Part shown: positions 36,519 to 46,200 of the stretch, piece by piece
How the letters are laid out: each line of letters opens with the position of its first letter
Numbering within the stretch: position 1 is the first letter of the stretch
Assembly: GCF_004116405.1 (NCBI RefSeq)
Contig: NZ_SDIC01000004.1
Span: forward strand, 292,079 to 356,078
Source: Halegenticoccus tardaugens
GTDB taxonomy: Archaea; Halobacteriota; Halobacteria; Halobacteriales; Haloferacaceae
DNA length: 64,000 nt
Direction: 5' to 3'
Program-made: the position numbers and the translations under genes
Notes under the pieces: model-generated
The model's database searches: none
Seen by the model: the letters and a program-made list of their open reading frames with translations, nothing else
Told to the model about the DNA's origin: nothing

Positions 36519-36836
36519 ATGCCGATGGAAACGTACGCGCTCGAAATCGCGGAGACCGAGTCCGGGGAGGGAATCACAGCGGACGTGTACGACGAGGCGG
36601 GAACGATCGCGGCGTCGACCCGCGCGAACTACGCCGACTACGACCTCGAAGCCGACCGCGACGACGGGCCGCCGGAGCCGATCGAGCGGGAGACGGCCGC
36701 GGACGTGACGGCGCTCGACGCGCAGTTCGAACGCGACGACGGCGGGTTCGTGTTCCGGGTGCTGGGCGACCGCGAGGAACTCCTGCGAGCGCGCGTCGAG
36801 GACGACGAGTGGGGACTCGCCCGCGTCGACGGATAG
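36519..36836 (+). CDS. Acidic hypothetical protein
   Basis: A 105-residue strongly acidic soluble protein without recognised domain. It alternates predicted beta strands and acidic turns (for example ETYALEIAETESGEGITADVY, split over residues 4-24). An in-frame Met two codons in is an alternative start. It has normal halophilic composition and codon use, and lies divergent from methylglyoxal synthase and convergent with aCPSF1. Function unknown. Confidence 0.55.
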   Translation: MPMETYALEIAETESGEGITADVYDEAGTIAASTRANYADYDLEADRDDGPPEPIERETAADVTALDAQFERDDGGFVFRVLGDREELLRARVEDDEWGLARVDG

Positions 36837-36898
36837 ACCGACGGCGAGGCCCGAGATTTATCAGCAATCGCGTCCGTCGGTTCGGTGGCGCGTCCGAC

Positions 36899-38824
36899 CT
36901 ACCGGAAGCGGAACGTTTCGAGGTTCTTGGGCGCGAACGTTCGCATGTTGAACTCGTGGTACAGCGCCGAGGAGAGGTCCTGCACGGATCGTTCGTCGCC
37001 GTGGACGCAGAGCACCTTCTCCGGGCGCGGGTTCATGGTCTTCACGAAGTTCATGAGCCCCTGCCGGTCGGCGTGGCCGGAGAAGCCGTCGACCGTCTCG
37101 ACGTCCATCTTCAGCTTCAACGTGTTGGAGCGACCGACGTTGTCCCGGTCGTTGATCGGGATCTCGTCCCAGCCGTTCTGGATGCGCCGACCGAGCGTTC
37201 CCTGCGCCTGGTAGCCGACGAACACGAGCCTCGAGTCCGGATCGGGGCCGACGTGGCGGAGCCACGACATGATCGGCCCGCCGGTGACCATCCCGGAGGT
37301 CGAGAGGATGATCGCCGGGCCGCCGTCGGTCACGTCCTGTCGCTCCTCCTCGCCGCCGTCGATGTGGTTGAACTCCTCGGCGAGGAAGGGGTTCTCGTCC
37401 TCGTGGAAGATGCGGTCGCGGACGCCGTCGCGGAGGTACTCGGGGTAGGTCGTGTGGATGGCGGTCGCCTCCCAGATCATCCCGTCGAGGTGGACCGGCA
37501 TGCGCGGGATCTTCCCCTCGCGCATCGCCTCCTCCAGCACGAGCATGATCTCCTGTGAGCGCCCGACGGCGAACGCGGGGATGAGGACCTTTCCGCCCTT
37601 CTCGTGGGTTCGGTTGATCACGTCGATGAGGTTCCGCTCGGAGTCCTCCTGGTCTGTCTGGTAGTCGTTTCGACCGCCGTACGTCGACTCCATCACGAGC
37701 GTCTCGACGCGCGGGAAGTCGTTGACCGCGCCGTTGAAAAGCCGGGTGTCCTTGTAGTGGATGTCGCCGGAGAAGGCGACGTTGTAGAGGCCGTCGCCGA
37801 TGTGGAAGTGGCTCACGGCGGAGCCGAGAATGTGCCCCGCGTTGTGGAACGTGAGCTTCACGTCCGGCGCGATGTCGGTCACGTCGCCGTATTCGAGCGG
37901 GATGCAGTGTTTGATGGCCTCCCGAACCATCTCGGACTCGTACGGCGGCGCGCGCCCCTCCTTCGCGGCGACGTCGAGGTAGTCGAGGGTGAGAAGACCC
38001 ATGAGATCGCGGGTCGGCTCGGTGCAGTAGATGGGGCCGTCGTAGCCGTACTTGAACAGGAGCGGGATGAGCGCGCTGTGGTCGAGGTGCGCGTGCGTGA
38101 GCACGACGGCGTCGATGGAGTTCGCGCCCGAGCCGAGCGCCTCGGGGACCTGCAGGTACGGCACCTCCCCCTCCGCGCCCGGCTTGTCGCCGCAGTCGAC
38201 GAGGACGCGCGTCTCCGCGGTCGAGAGGATGAAGCTCGCGCGACCGACCTCCCGGCAGCAGCCGAGCGTCGAGATGCGGACCCACTGCTCGCGGCCCAGC
38301 TCCTCGCGGTGGATCTGTCGACCGACCCGCTCGAGGATGTCGCGGCGGTCCTCGCGCTCCTGTTTGAGGAAGTTCCGGACGTTCGACACGGTCGACGACT
38401 CGATCGGCGGCGTCCGAACCACCTCCGGCGTCCACCCGACCTCCTTCGTTATCTCCCGGAGGGTCGACCCGTGCCGCCCGATGACCATCCCCGGTTTTTC
38501 GGCCTCGATGACGACCTCGCCGGTGTCGGCGTGGAAGTCGAGGTCCGTGACGCCCGCCTCGTCGGGGATGACCGTCATGATCCTCCCCTCCGCCTCCTCG
38601 GGGTTCGAGAGGACGTCCGGATCCGGTCGAACCGTGATCCGCTTGCGAAGCTTCGACGCCAGCCGTCGAATCAGGTCGCCGTTTCGCGCGAACTCCTTCG
38701 GGTGGCGGGTGTAAACGACGAGTTCGGGCCCTTCGTACTTGACGTCGGACACCGTGATGCCGCCGGGGAGTTCGCTCTCGATCTCTGCTTGCAGTTCTTC
38801 GAGTTGCCTGTCTACTGAGCTCAT
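36899..38824 (-). CDS. aCPSF1, KH/beta-CASP ribonuclease and transcription termination factor
   Basis: A 641-residue protein: two N-terminal KH-type RNA-binding domains (about 1-145, with GMVIGRHGS at 112-120), a metallo-beta-lactamase core (HAHLDHS 244-250; NAGHILGSA; FSGDIHY) and a beta-CASP insertion with the AFAVGRSQE segment, closing with GFSGHADRQG and CVHGDE. These bind two zinc ions and cleave RNA 3' of U-rich sites. In archaea aCPSF1 is the general termination factor acting with RNA polymerase. The gene stands alone with a long structured leader upstream (38825-39016). Confidence 0.97.
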   Translation of the reverse strand: MSSVDRQLEELQAEIESELPGGITVSDVKYEGPELVVYTRHPKEFARNGDLIRRLASKLRKRITVRPDPDVLSNPEEAEGRIMTVIPDEAGVTDLDFHADTGEVVIEAEKPGMVIGRHGSTLREITKEVGWTPEVVRTPPIESSTVSNVRNFLKQEREDRRDILERVGRQIHREELGREQWVRISTLGCCREVGRASFILSTAETRVLVDCGDKPGAEGEVPYLQVPEALGSGANSIDAVVLTHAHLDHSALIPLLFKYGYDGPIYCTEPTRDLMGLLTLDYLDVAAKEGRAPPYESEMVREAIKHCIPLEYGDVTDIAPDVKLTFHNAGHILGSAVSHFHIGDGLYNVAFSGDIHYKDTRLFNGAVNDFPRVETLVMESTYGGRNDYQTDQEDSERNLIDVINRTHEKGGKVLIPAFAVGRSQEIMLVLEEAMREGKIPRMPVHLDGMIWEATAIHTTYPEYLRDGVRDRIFHEDENPFLAEEFNHIDGGEEERQDVTDGGPAIILSTSGMVTGGPIMSWLRHVGPDPDSRLVFVGYQAQGTLGRRIQNGWDEIPINDRDNVGRSNTLKLKMDVETVDGFSGHADRQGLMNFVKTMNPRPEKVLCVHGDERSVQDLSSALYHEFNMRTFAPKNLETFRFR

Positions 38825-39025
38825 GTGTCGAAGCTACCCGGCCGCTTCGCGGCGGTCCGGGCTTCGTGTACTGCCCATCTGGACACGCGTCGGACCCGCT
38901 GTGGGTCCTCGGACGGTCGCCACCTGTTGACCGGTCGTGTCGGGGAGCATAGCCGATGAGGTACTGTCTGCTAATGCCAGGTGCTCAACTGCGGGAAGAG
39001 GCAGTGAAAACCCGCTTAATCGGCT
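38825..39025 (-). promoter_or_regulatory. Long structured leader of aCPSF1
   Basis: From the box A at 39039-39047 the minus-strand mRNA should start near 39016, leaving about 190 untranslated bases, exceptional in a genome of leaderless mRNAs. It contains a nested hairpin right next to the ATG (arms CGAAG/CTTCG, CCCGG/CCGGG and CCGC/GCGG within 38829-38865), a perfect GGACCC/GGGTCC hairpin (38892-38908) and an outer repeat AGCCGAT/ATCGGCT (38951-38957, 39019-39025). A leader folded this way could be cut by aCPSF1 itself. No riboswitch class was recognised. Confidence 0.5.
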
Positions 39026-39038
39026 GTATTACCTCCCG

Positions 39039-39047
39039 ATTATAAAA
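39039..39047. promoter_or_regulatory. Shared bidirectional box A
   Basis: ATTATAAAA on the plus strand reads TTTTATAAT on the minus strand, so one AT-rich element can serve both divergent genes. Plus: start near 39070, about 19 bases before the 39089 ATG. Minus: start near 39016, giving the aCPSF1 leader. Confidence 0.5.
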
Positions 39048-39088
39048 GCCTTCGCAAACTCGAAGGGCGTGCCGCGCGTCCGTCGCGT

Positions 39089-39604
39089 ATGGAACTCACT
39101 CCAGAGGCGGTCGCCGCGGAGTATCGGTGGGTCCACGAGCGCGCGTCCGTCGTCGTCCCCCTCGTCAACGCCGTCCGCGCGGATCTCGGCGAGCTGTTCT
39201 CGACCGACGTGTACTCGATCACGACGGAGCAGTACCGCTCGGCGGTCGACGACGTGTTCGCCGACGGCGACCTCGCGGTCAACGTCGCCGGACTCGTCGG
39301 CCTCCTCCGCGACCTCGACGTCGCGGGCGACTACCCGGGCTTCGTCGTCGACGAACTGCTCGGCCGCGAACTCGCCGGGATGCTCGCGGGCAACCAGCCG
39401 CTCCGCCTGCTCGGCGAGGCGACGTTCCACTACGCGGACGTGACGCACCACCTCGACGACGAGGTCGCCGGCGTGGACGACCTCGACGCGGCGCTCGCGG
39501 CGGGCTTTCAGACCCGCCTGCCGGGGTGGCCGTGGACGGAGGGCGACAGCCCGTTCGCGGCGGTCGGTCCGGACGACGCCGAGAACGCGACCGACTCGGG
39601 GTGA
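39089..39604 (+). CDS. Haloarchaeal protein of unknown function
   Basis: A 171-residue acidic soluble protein, mainly helical by eye, without recognised motif. It opens MELTPEAVAAEYRWVHERAS and ends with a low-complexity Asp/Ala tail. It shares an intergenic region and an AT-rich core promoter with aCPSF1. The start is the only good ATG after the box A. Alternatives such as an archaeal RNA-associated factor are possible from position, but unsupported. Confidence 0.6.
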   Translation: MELTPEAVAAEYRWVHERASVVVPLVNAVRADLGELFSTDVYSITTEQYRSAVDDVFADGDLAVNVAGLVGLLRDLDVAGDYPGFVVDELLGRELAGMLAGNQPLRLLGEATFHYADVTHHLDDEVAGVDDLDAALAAGFQTRLPGWPWTEGDSPFAAVGPDDAENATDSG

Positions 39605-39700
39605 GCCGCGCGGCGGTCCCCGCCCGACGAGGGGACCGGTCGCCGTCGCGTACCGCACAATTATACGTGCTGGGGCGCGTCGTATGTACTGTGATTCCAC

Positions 39701-41167
39701 ATGTCATCCACGGAAGCCAAGACGTCGCGAGCTGAGTGGGGGAGCCGATTCGGATTCCTGATGGCGATGATCGGCGCGATGGTCGGCGTCGGCAACATCT
39801 GGCGCTTCCCGTTCGTCGTCGGCGAGAACGGCGGCGGCGCGTTCGTCGTCGCCTTCCTCGTCCTCCTGTTCCTGCTCGCGATCCCCGGCCTGATCGCCGA
39901 GGTCGCGCTCGGGCGCTACACGGGAAAGGGCGTGATCGGCGCGTTCCGCGACGTCGTCGGTCCCGGCGGCCTCGTCGGCCTCGGCGTCGTCGTCGTGCTC
40001 GTCAACGTCGGCCTGATGTCGTACTACTCGCCGCTCATCGGCTGGACGCTGTACTACGCGATCCACTCGTTCCTCTTTACCTTCACGTCCGCCGGATTCC
40101 AGGCCGAGCCGTTCTTCGACGCGTTCCTCGCGAACCCCGCGCTGACGGTCGGGATGCACACGGTGATCATGGGGCTCGTCGCCGCCGTGCTCCTCCTCGG
40201 CATCCGCCGCGGCGTCGAGCGGATCGTCGTCTACGCCGTCCCGGCGCTCGTGCTCTCGCTCGCGATCATCGCGGTTCGCGGGCTCACCCTCGACGGCGCG
40301 ACCGAGGGGCTCGTGTTCGTCTTCAGCGTCGAGTGGGGCGCGCTCTTCGAGAGCGGAACCTGGATCGAGGCGCTCGGGCAGGCGCTGTTTTCGACCGGCC
40401 TCGGCTGGGGGATCGCCCTCACCATCGGCAGCTACCTGCGCGAGTACGACGACGTGCCGCTCGGCGGCGGCGTCTTCACGGCCCTCGGCGACGCCAGCGT
40501 CGGCATCCTCGCGACGTTCGCCGTCTTCCCCATCGTCTACGCGTTCGGCGTCCAGCCGGACGCGGGCGCGGGGCTCACGTTCGTCTCGCTCGTCCAGATC
40601 TTCCCCGAACTGGCCGGCGGCGCGCTGCTCGCGATCGTGTTCTTCGTCGGCTTCTTCCTCGCCGCGTTCACCTCCGGCGTGCTCATCACCGAGGTCGGCG
40701 TCACCACGATCGCCGAGGAGACGCGCCTGAGCCGGAACGGGACGGTGCTCGCCGTCTGCGGCGCCATCTGGCTCCTCGGCCTCCCGAGCGCCCTGTCGGC
40801 CGACGTCCTCGACTACGTCGACGCCGTGTTCGCCTCGTGGGGGCTGCCGCTGGCGACGCTCGCAATCATCACCGTCATCGGCTGGAAGCTCGGCCCCGAG
40901 CGCCTCCGCGTCCTCTCCGTCAACCAGAACGCGGGCGTGTACGTCGGGCCGTGGTGGAACGGCCTCGTGAAGTACCTCATCCCCGCGGTGATGGTGTTCA
41001 TCATGGCGTACTACGCCTACGACAACTTCGGCACCCCCGAGATGATCGGCGGGATGGTCGTGCTCGTGGCGTTCCCGGTCGTCGGGTACGCGCTCATGTG
41101 GTACCTGGAGGGGCGGTCGGAGCCCGCGTCGGCCGACGGGGTCCCCGGGGCCGGGGGTGACGACTGA
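39701..41167 (+). CDS. Sodium-dependent transporter, NSS/SNF family
   Basis: A 488-residue LeuT-fold carrier. TM1 shows the family signature GVGNIWRFPFVVGENGGGAF, which binds sodium and the amino acid backbone. About 12 helices follow. It imports an amino acid with sodium; the exact one is unknown. Its stop and the ATG of the next gene share one base (TGATG, 41165-41169), so the small downstream protein is translationally coupled, as with two-component NSS systems such as MetPS. Confidence 0.92.
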   Translation: MSSTEAKTSRAEWGSRFGFLMAMIGAMVGVGNIWRFPFVVGENGGGAFVVAFLVLLFLLAIPGLIAEVALGRYTGKGVIGAFRDVVGPGGLVGLGVVVVLVNVGLMSYYSPLIGWTLYYAIHSFLFTFTSAGFQAEPFFDAFLANPALTVGMHTVIMGLVAAVLLLGIRRGVERIVVYAVPALVLSLAIIAVRGLTLDGATEGLVFVFSVEWGALFESGTWIEALGQALFSTGLGWGIALTIGSYLREYDDVPLGGGVFTALGDASVGILATFAVFPIVYAFGVQPDAGAGLTFVSLVQIFPELAGGALLAIVFFVGFFLAAFTSGVLITEVGVTTIAEETRLSRNGTVLAVCGAIWLLGLPSALSADVLDYVDAVFASWGLPLATLAIITVIGWKLGPERLRVLSVNQNAGVYVGPWWNGLVKYLIPAVMVFIMAYYAYDNFGTPEMIGGMVVLVAFPVVGYALMWYLEGRSEPASADGVPGAGGDD

Positions 41168-41490
41168 TGCCGCTGCCCGCGGAAGTCTGGGGGACGATGC
41201 TGTTCGTCGTCGTCGCCTTCTGGGGCGTCGCCGGGTGGGCGCTCGTCCGGACGCTCCGGCAGGAGGACCGGAAAGTCGAACTCGTGGAGACGAACCGGAA
41301 CGACCGGATCGACACCTACTCGCCGGAGGCGCTCTCCGACCTCCGCCGATGGGTCGAGCGCAACCCTGACGACCCCTACGCGCCGGACGCGACGGCGAAG
41401 TACAACGCGTGCGTCGAGACGCTGCGGGCGACGGACGCGCACTTCTACGACTGGAGCGACGAGGAGATCGCGCGTCTGGAGACGCTCTGA
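41167..41490 (+). CDS. Small membrane partner of the NSS transporter
   Basis: A 107-residue protein with one membrane helix (about 8-28) and a charged cytoplasmic tail. It starts in the TGATG overlap with the NSS gene. In Corynebacterium the NSS methionine carrier MetP needs the small helix protein MetS; the size, topology and coupling here suggest a similar accessory subunit, although the 75-residue tail (LRRWVERNPDDPYAPDA and following) is longer than MetS. No other recognised domain. Confidence 0.7.
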   Translation: MPLPAEVWGTMLFVVVAFWGVAGWALVRTLRQEDRKVELVETNRNDRIDTYSPEALSDLRRWVERNPDDPYAPDATAKYNACVETLRATDAHFYDWSDEEIARLETL

Positions 41491-41575
41491 GTCGGATCCG
41501 ACCAACTACCGGCTCGTCGGGCGGTCCGTCCGACGAACACACCGGCTTTAATACTCCCGTTGGCCAGTTCCAGGT

Positions 41576-43093
41576 ATGAGCGACGCACAGGAACTCGGCA
41601 TCACCGAGTCCAAAGAGCACAACACGGGCGAGTGGTACGCCGAGGTCGTCCGGAAGGCCGGCCTCGCCAACTACGCGCCCGAGGGGATGAGCGGTTTCAT
41701 CGTCACCCGCCCCCGCGGGTACGCGCTCTGGGAGGCGATCCAGTCCGATCTCGACGCGAAGTTCAAGGCCACCGGCGTACAGAACGCGTACTTCCCGCTT
41801 TTCATCCCCGAGAGCTACCTCGAACGCGAAAAGGACATCGTCGAGGGGTTCGACCCCGAGGTCGCGTGGGTCACCCACGGCGGCCACGAGGAGCTCGAAG
41901 AACGCCTCGCCGTCCGCCCCACGAGCGAGAGCATCATCGCGCCCTACCTGAGCCGGTGGGTCCGCAGCCACCGCGACCTGCCCCTCCGGGTCAACCAGTG
42001 GTGCAGCGTCGTCCGCTGGGAGGCGACCGACACCAAGCCGTTCTTCCGGACGAAAGAGTTCCTCTGGCAGGAGGGCCACACCGCCCACGCGACCCGCGAG
42101 GAGGCGTGGGACGAGACGATGACGCGGCTCGACCAGTACGAGTCGGTCTACGAGGACGCCCTCGCCATCCCCGTGCTCCGGGGACGAAAGCCCGAGCACG
42201 ACAAGTTCCCCGGCGCGGACACCACGACGACCGTCGAGGCGCTGATGCCCGACGGCAAGTCCGTCCAGGGCGCGACGAGCCACTACCTCGGGACGAGCTT
42301 CGCGGAGGCGTTCGACATCACGTACGCCGACAGGGACGAGGTGGAGCGCGTCTCCCACACGACCTCGTGGGGGCTCTCGTGGCGCGCGCTCGGCGCGCTC
42401 ATCATGACCCACAGCGACGAGCAGGGGCTCGTCCTGCCGCCCGCGATCGCGCCCGAGCAGGTCGTCGTCGTCCCCATCTGGCAGGAAGAGACGAAGGGGG
42501 AGGTGCTCGAATACGCCGCAGGCGTCGCGGACGACCTCCGCGAGGCCGGCGTCCGCGTCGAGCTCGACGACCGCGACGAGCGCAATCCCGGCTTCAAGTT
42601 CAACGAGTGGGAGCTGAAGGGCGTCCCCGTCCGGTTCGAGATCGGACCCAACGAGGTCGACGACGGCGAGGTGACGGTCGTCCACCGCCCCGACGGCGAG
42701 CAGGTCGTCGAGGCGCGCGAGGGGATCGCGGACGCCGTCTCCGAGCACTTCGACGACGTCTACGCGAAGCTGTACGCGCGCGCGGAGGAGAATCTGAAGG
42801 AGAACGTCCGCGACGCCGACAGCCGCGAGGAGATCCTCGGGACGATCGGCCGCTACGGCGGCTACGTCCGCGCGCCCTGGTGCGGTGACGAGGCGTGCGA
42901 AGCGGAGATCAAAGACCAGATCGCCGCCGAGATCGTGCTGGTCCCCTTCGAGGAAGGCGTCGCGTCGGAGACGCGACGAGGAGGCGGCGAAGCCGTCTCC
43001 GACGCGGCGGAGCCGCTCGATCTCGACGGCCGCGCCTGTGCGATCTGCGGGGACGAGGCGACCGAGACGGCGTTCTTCGCGAAGTCGTACTGA
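41576..43093 (+). CDS. proS: Prolyl-tRNA synthetase, archaeal type
   Basis: A 505-residue class II synthetase that charges tRNA-Pro. Motif 2 region VNQWCSVVRWEATDTKPFFR and motif 3 region HTTSWGLSWRALGALIM are clear; RPTSESIIAPYLSRW binds proline. The anticodon domain follows (VVVVPIWQEE), and a C-terminal zinc-binding domain has APWCGDEACE and CAICGDE, ending in a Tyr (AKSY) as expected for the archaeal/eukaryotic form. A box A (GGCTTTAATAC, about 41541-41551) lies 30 bases before the ATG, so the mRNA is leaderless. Confidence 0.97.
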   Translation: MSDAQELGITESKEHNTGEWYAEVVRKAGLANYAPEGMSGFIVTRPRGYALWEAIQSDLDAKFKATGVQNAYFPLFIPESYLEREKDIVEGFDPEVAWVTHGGHEELEERLAVRPTSESIIAPYLSRWVRSHRDLPLRVNQWCSVVRWEATDTKPFFRTKEFLWQEGHTAHATREEAWDETMTRLDQYESVYEDALAIPVLRGRKPEHDKFPGADTTTTVEALMPDGKSVQGATSHYLGTSFAEAFDITYADRDEVERVSHTTSWGLSWRALGALIMTHSDEQGLVLPPAIAPEQVVVVPIWQEETKGEVLEYAAGVADDLREAGVRVELDDRDERNPGFKFNEWELKGVPVRFEIGPNEVDDGEVTVVHRPDGEQVVEAREGIADAVSEHFDDVYAKLYARAEENLKENVRDADSREEILGTIGRYGGYVRAPWCGDEACEAEIKDQIAAEIVLVPFEEGVASETRRGGGEAVSDAAEPLDLDGRACAICGDEATETAFFAKSY

Positions 43094-43109
43094 CGCCGGC
43101 GAGGGCGCC

Positions 43110-43131
43110 TTCCGCCGCGACTGCGGCGGAA
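43110..43131 (+). repeat. Perfect 9-bp hairpin between proS and gltB
   Basis: TTCCGCCGC (43110-43118) and GCGGCGGAA (43123-43131) pair perfectly around GACT, 17 bases after the proS stop. It is followed by AAACC rather than T, so it may mark the proS mRNA 3' end or act in the gltB leader region. Confidence 0.5.
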
Positions 43132-43233
43132 AACCGCGCGTGATACGAACACCTTATATTGCCTAATGTGGTGTTAGTATGCACTTATCCTTTCAGGGGT
43201 AGGCTGATAAACCGGAAGTTCGACAACGAACAC

Positions 43234-46200
43234 ATGACCAAGCCACAGAGAGACAAGCATCCGCTCGGGCTCGCCGACCCGACGGACGAGCGATCGAACT
43301 GCGGGGTCGGTGCCGTCATCGATCTCGACGGCGGTCGGACCCACGGGACGATCGCGGACGGGCTGTCGCTTCTCGAGAACCTCGAACACCGCGGGACGAC
43401 CGGCGCGGAGGAGAACACCGGCGACGGCGCGGGCATCCTGATCCAGCGCCCCGACGAGTTCTTCGAGGCCGCGGTCGACGTCGACCTCCCCGAGACGTAC
43501 GCGGTCGGGTCGATCTTCATGCCGCGGGACGGCGCGGCCCGCGAGGCCGTGACCGACCTGTTCGAGGAGGCGCTCGCCGGGTACGGTCTCGACGTGTTCC
43601 ACTGGCGCGACGTGCCGACCGACGACGCGGACCTCGGCGCGACCGCGCTCGAATCCGAGCCCGACGTGTGGCAGGCCTTCGTCGCGCCGGCCGACGAGTC
43701 GGCCTCCGTAGACGACTTCGACCGCGCGCTGTACGTCGGCCGACGGGCCGCCGAGAACGCGATCGACGTGGCTGACGTCGAGGGCTCCGGCCGCTTCTAC
43801 GTCTGCTCGCTCCACCGCAAGACGCTCGTCTACAAGGGCCTCCTGAAGGCGGAACAGCTCCCGACGTACTACCCGGACCTCACGGACGAGCGGCTGCGAT
43901 CGACGCTCGTGCTCGTCCACGCGCGCTTCTCGACGAACACGCTCGGCGCGTGGCACCTCGCACACCCCTACCGGAACATCATCCACAACGGCGAGATCAA
44001 CACCATCCGCGGCAACGTCAACTGGATGCGCGCGCGCGAGACGGACATCGAGCACCCCGCGTTCGGCGACGAGGTGGACACGCTCAGGCCGGTGACGGTC
44101 GCGGACCAGAGCGACACGGCGTGCGTCGACAACGTCGTCGAACTCCTGTTGCAGGGCGGCCGGGGGCTCCCGCACGTCCTCCGGATGCTCATCCCCGAGG
44201 CGTACCGCAGCGACGACGCCATGAGCGCCGAAAAGCGCGACTGGTACGACTTCCACGCGGGCCTCGTCGAACCGTGGGACGGCCCGGCGCTCGTCGCGGC
44301 GACCGACGGCGACCGCGTCGCGGCCGTGCTCGACCGCAACGGGCTTCGCCCCTGCCGGTACGACGTCACCCACGACGGCCGGCTGATCATGGCGAGCGAG
44401 GTCGGCGCGCTCGACACCGACCCGTCCGAGATCAAAGAGCGCGGCCGCCTCAAGCCCGGACAGCTGTTCATGGCCGACCCGGAGGAGGGCCGCGTCATCC
44501 CCGACGAGGAGGTCTTCGAGTCCCTCACCGACCGAAAGTACGGCAAGTGGATCCGGGAGGAGCAGCGCCAGCTCGACGAGCTCGCGGACGACGGGGACTA
44601 CGACACGATCGGACGGGTCGACTCGCTCCGCGCCCACCAGGCGGCGTTCGGCTACACCCACGACCAGCTGAACCACCTCATCGAGCCGATGGCGAAGCAG
44701 GGGAAGGACCCCGTCGGCTCGATGGGCGACGACACCCCGCTTTCGGTCCTCTCGGAGATCAACCGCCCGCTGTTCACGTACTTCAAGCAGCTGTTCGCGC
44801 AGGTGTCGAACCCGCCGATCGACTACATCCGCGAGGAGCTGGTGACGAGCCTCGAAAGCCGCCTCGGCGCGCAGCGCAACATGCTCGCCGAGTCGCCCGA
44901 ACACGCCCGCCAGCTCGTGCTCGAATCGCCCGTCCTGACCGACGCGCAGACGGAAGGGATAAAGAAATTGGACGGCGAAGACGACGGCCTCCGCTCCGCC
45001 GTCGTCGACGTGACGTACGAGCGCGGCGACGACGCGGACGCGACGCTGGAGGCGGCCGTCGAGCGCCTCCGCGAGGACGCGCGCGAGGCCATCGAGGACG
45101 GCGCGGACATCGTCGTCCTCTCGGACCGGAACGCCGGCCTCGACCGCGTGCCCATCCCGAGCCTGCTCGCGACGGGCGCGGTCCACCACTCGCTCGTCAG
45201 AAACGGCCTGCGCAACCACGCCGGCCTCGTCGTCGAGTCCGGCGATCCGCGCGAGGTCCACCACCTCGCGACGCTCGTCGGCTACGGCGCGGGCGCGGTG
45301 AACCCCTACCTCGCCTACCAGACCATAGAGGACATCGTCGCCGGCCCCGACGGGGCCGACGAGTCCGCCGCCATCGCCGCGTACAAAAAGGCGCTGGAGG
45401 ACGGCCTCCTGAAGACGATGGCGAAGATGGGTATCTCGACGGTCGAGAGCTACCAGGGCGCGCAGATCTTCGAGGCGGTCGGCCTCGACTCCGACCTCGT
45501 CGCCGAGTACTTCGAGGGCACAGAGATCCGGACGGAGGGGATCGGCCTGTCCCAGATCGAGGAGGACCTGCTCACCCGCCACGCCGTCGCCTTCGGCTCC
45601 GACCCGACGCTCGACCGGCAGGGCGAGTACGAGAACCGCTCCGGCGGCCTCCACCACCAGTGGAACCCGAAGACCGTCGGGACGCTCCAGCAGGCCGTCC
45701 GCTCGGGCGACTACGAGAAGTACGGCGAGTTCGCCGAACTCGTCAACGACCAGTCCGAGGAGCTGCAGACGCTCCGCGGCCTCCTGGCGTTCGAGAGCGA
45801 CCGCGACCCCGTTCCGATCGAGGAGGTCGAACCCGTCGAGGAGATCGTCGCGCGCTTTTCGACGGCGGCGATGTCGCTCGGCTCGCTGTCGCCCGAGGCG
45901 CACGAGAACAACTCCATCGCGATGAACCGCATCGGCGGCAAGTCGAACTCCGGCGAGGGCGGCGAGCCGCCGGAGCGGTTCGGCACGGAGAAGGAGTGCA
46001 ACGTAAAGCAGGTCGCCTCCGGCCGCTTCGGCGTCACCTCCCACTACCTCAGCTCCGCCGACGAGCTCCAGATCAAGATGGCGCAGGGGTCGAAGCCCGG
46101 CGAGGGCGGCCACCTGCCCGGCAAGAAGGTGAACGAGATGATCGCCCACGTCCGCTACTCGACGCCGGGCGTCGGCCTCATCTCCCCGCCGCCGCTGCAC

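Noticed and set aside
38941..39030. A tRNA or C/D box RNA in the aCPSF1-39089 intergenic region
   Set aside because: The end-pairing repeat AGCCGAT/ATCGGCT looks tRNA-like, but no T-loop TTCGA, no acceptor CCA context and no exact TGATGA or CTGA boxes were found. Kept only as part of the aCPSF1 leader.
39704..42748. A 1000-codon minus-strand open frame over the NSS and proS genes
   Set aside because: Same antisense effect; the plus-strand genes have clear motifs and promoters.
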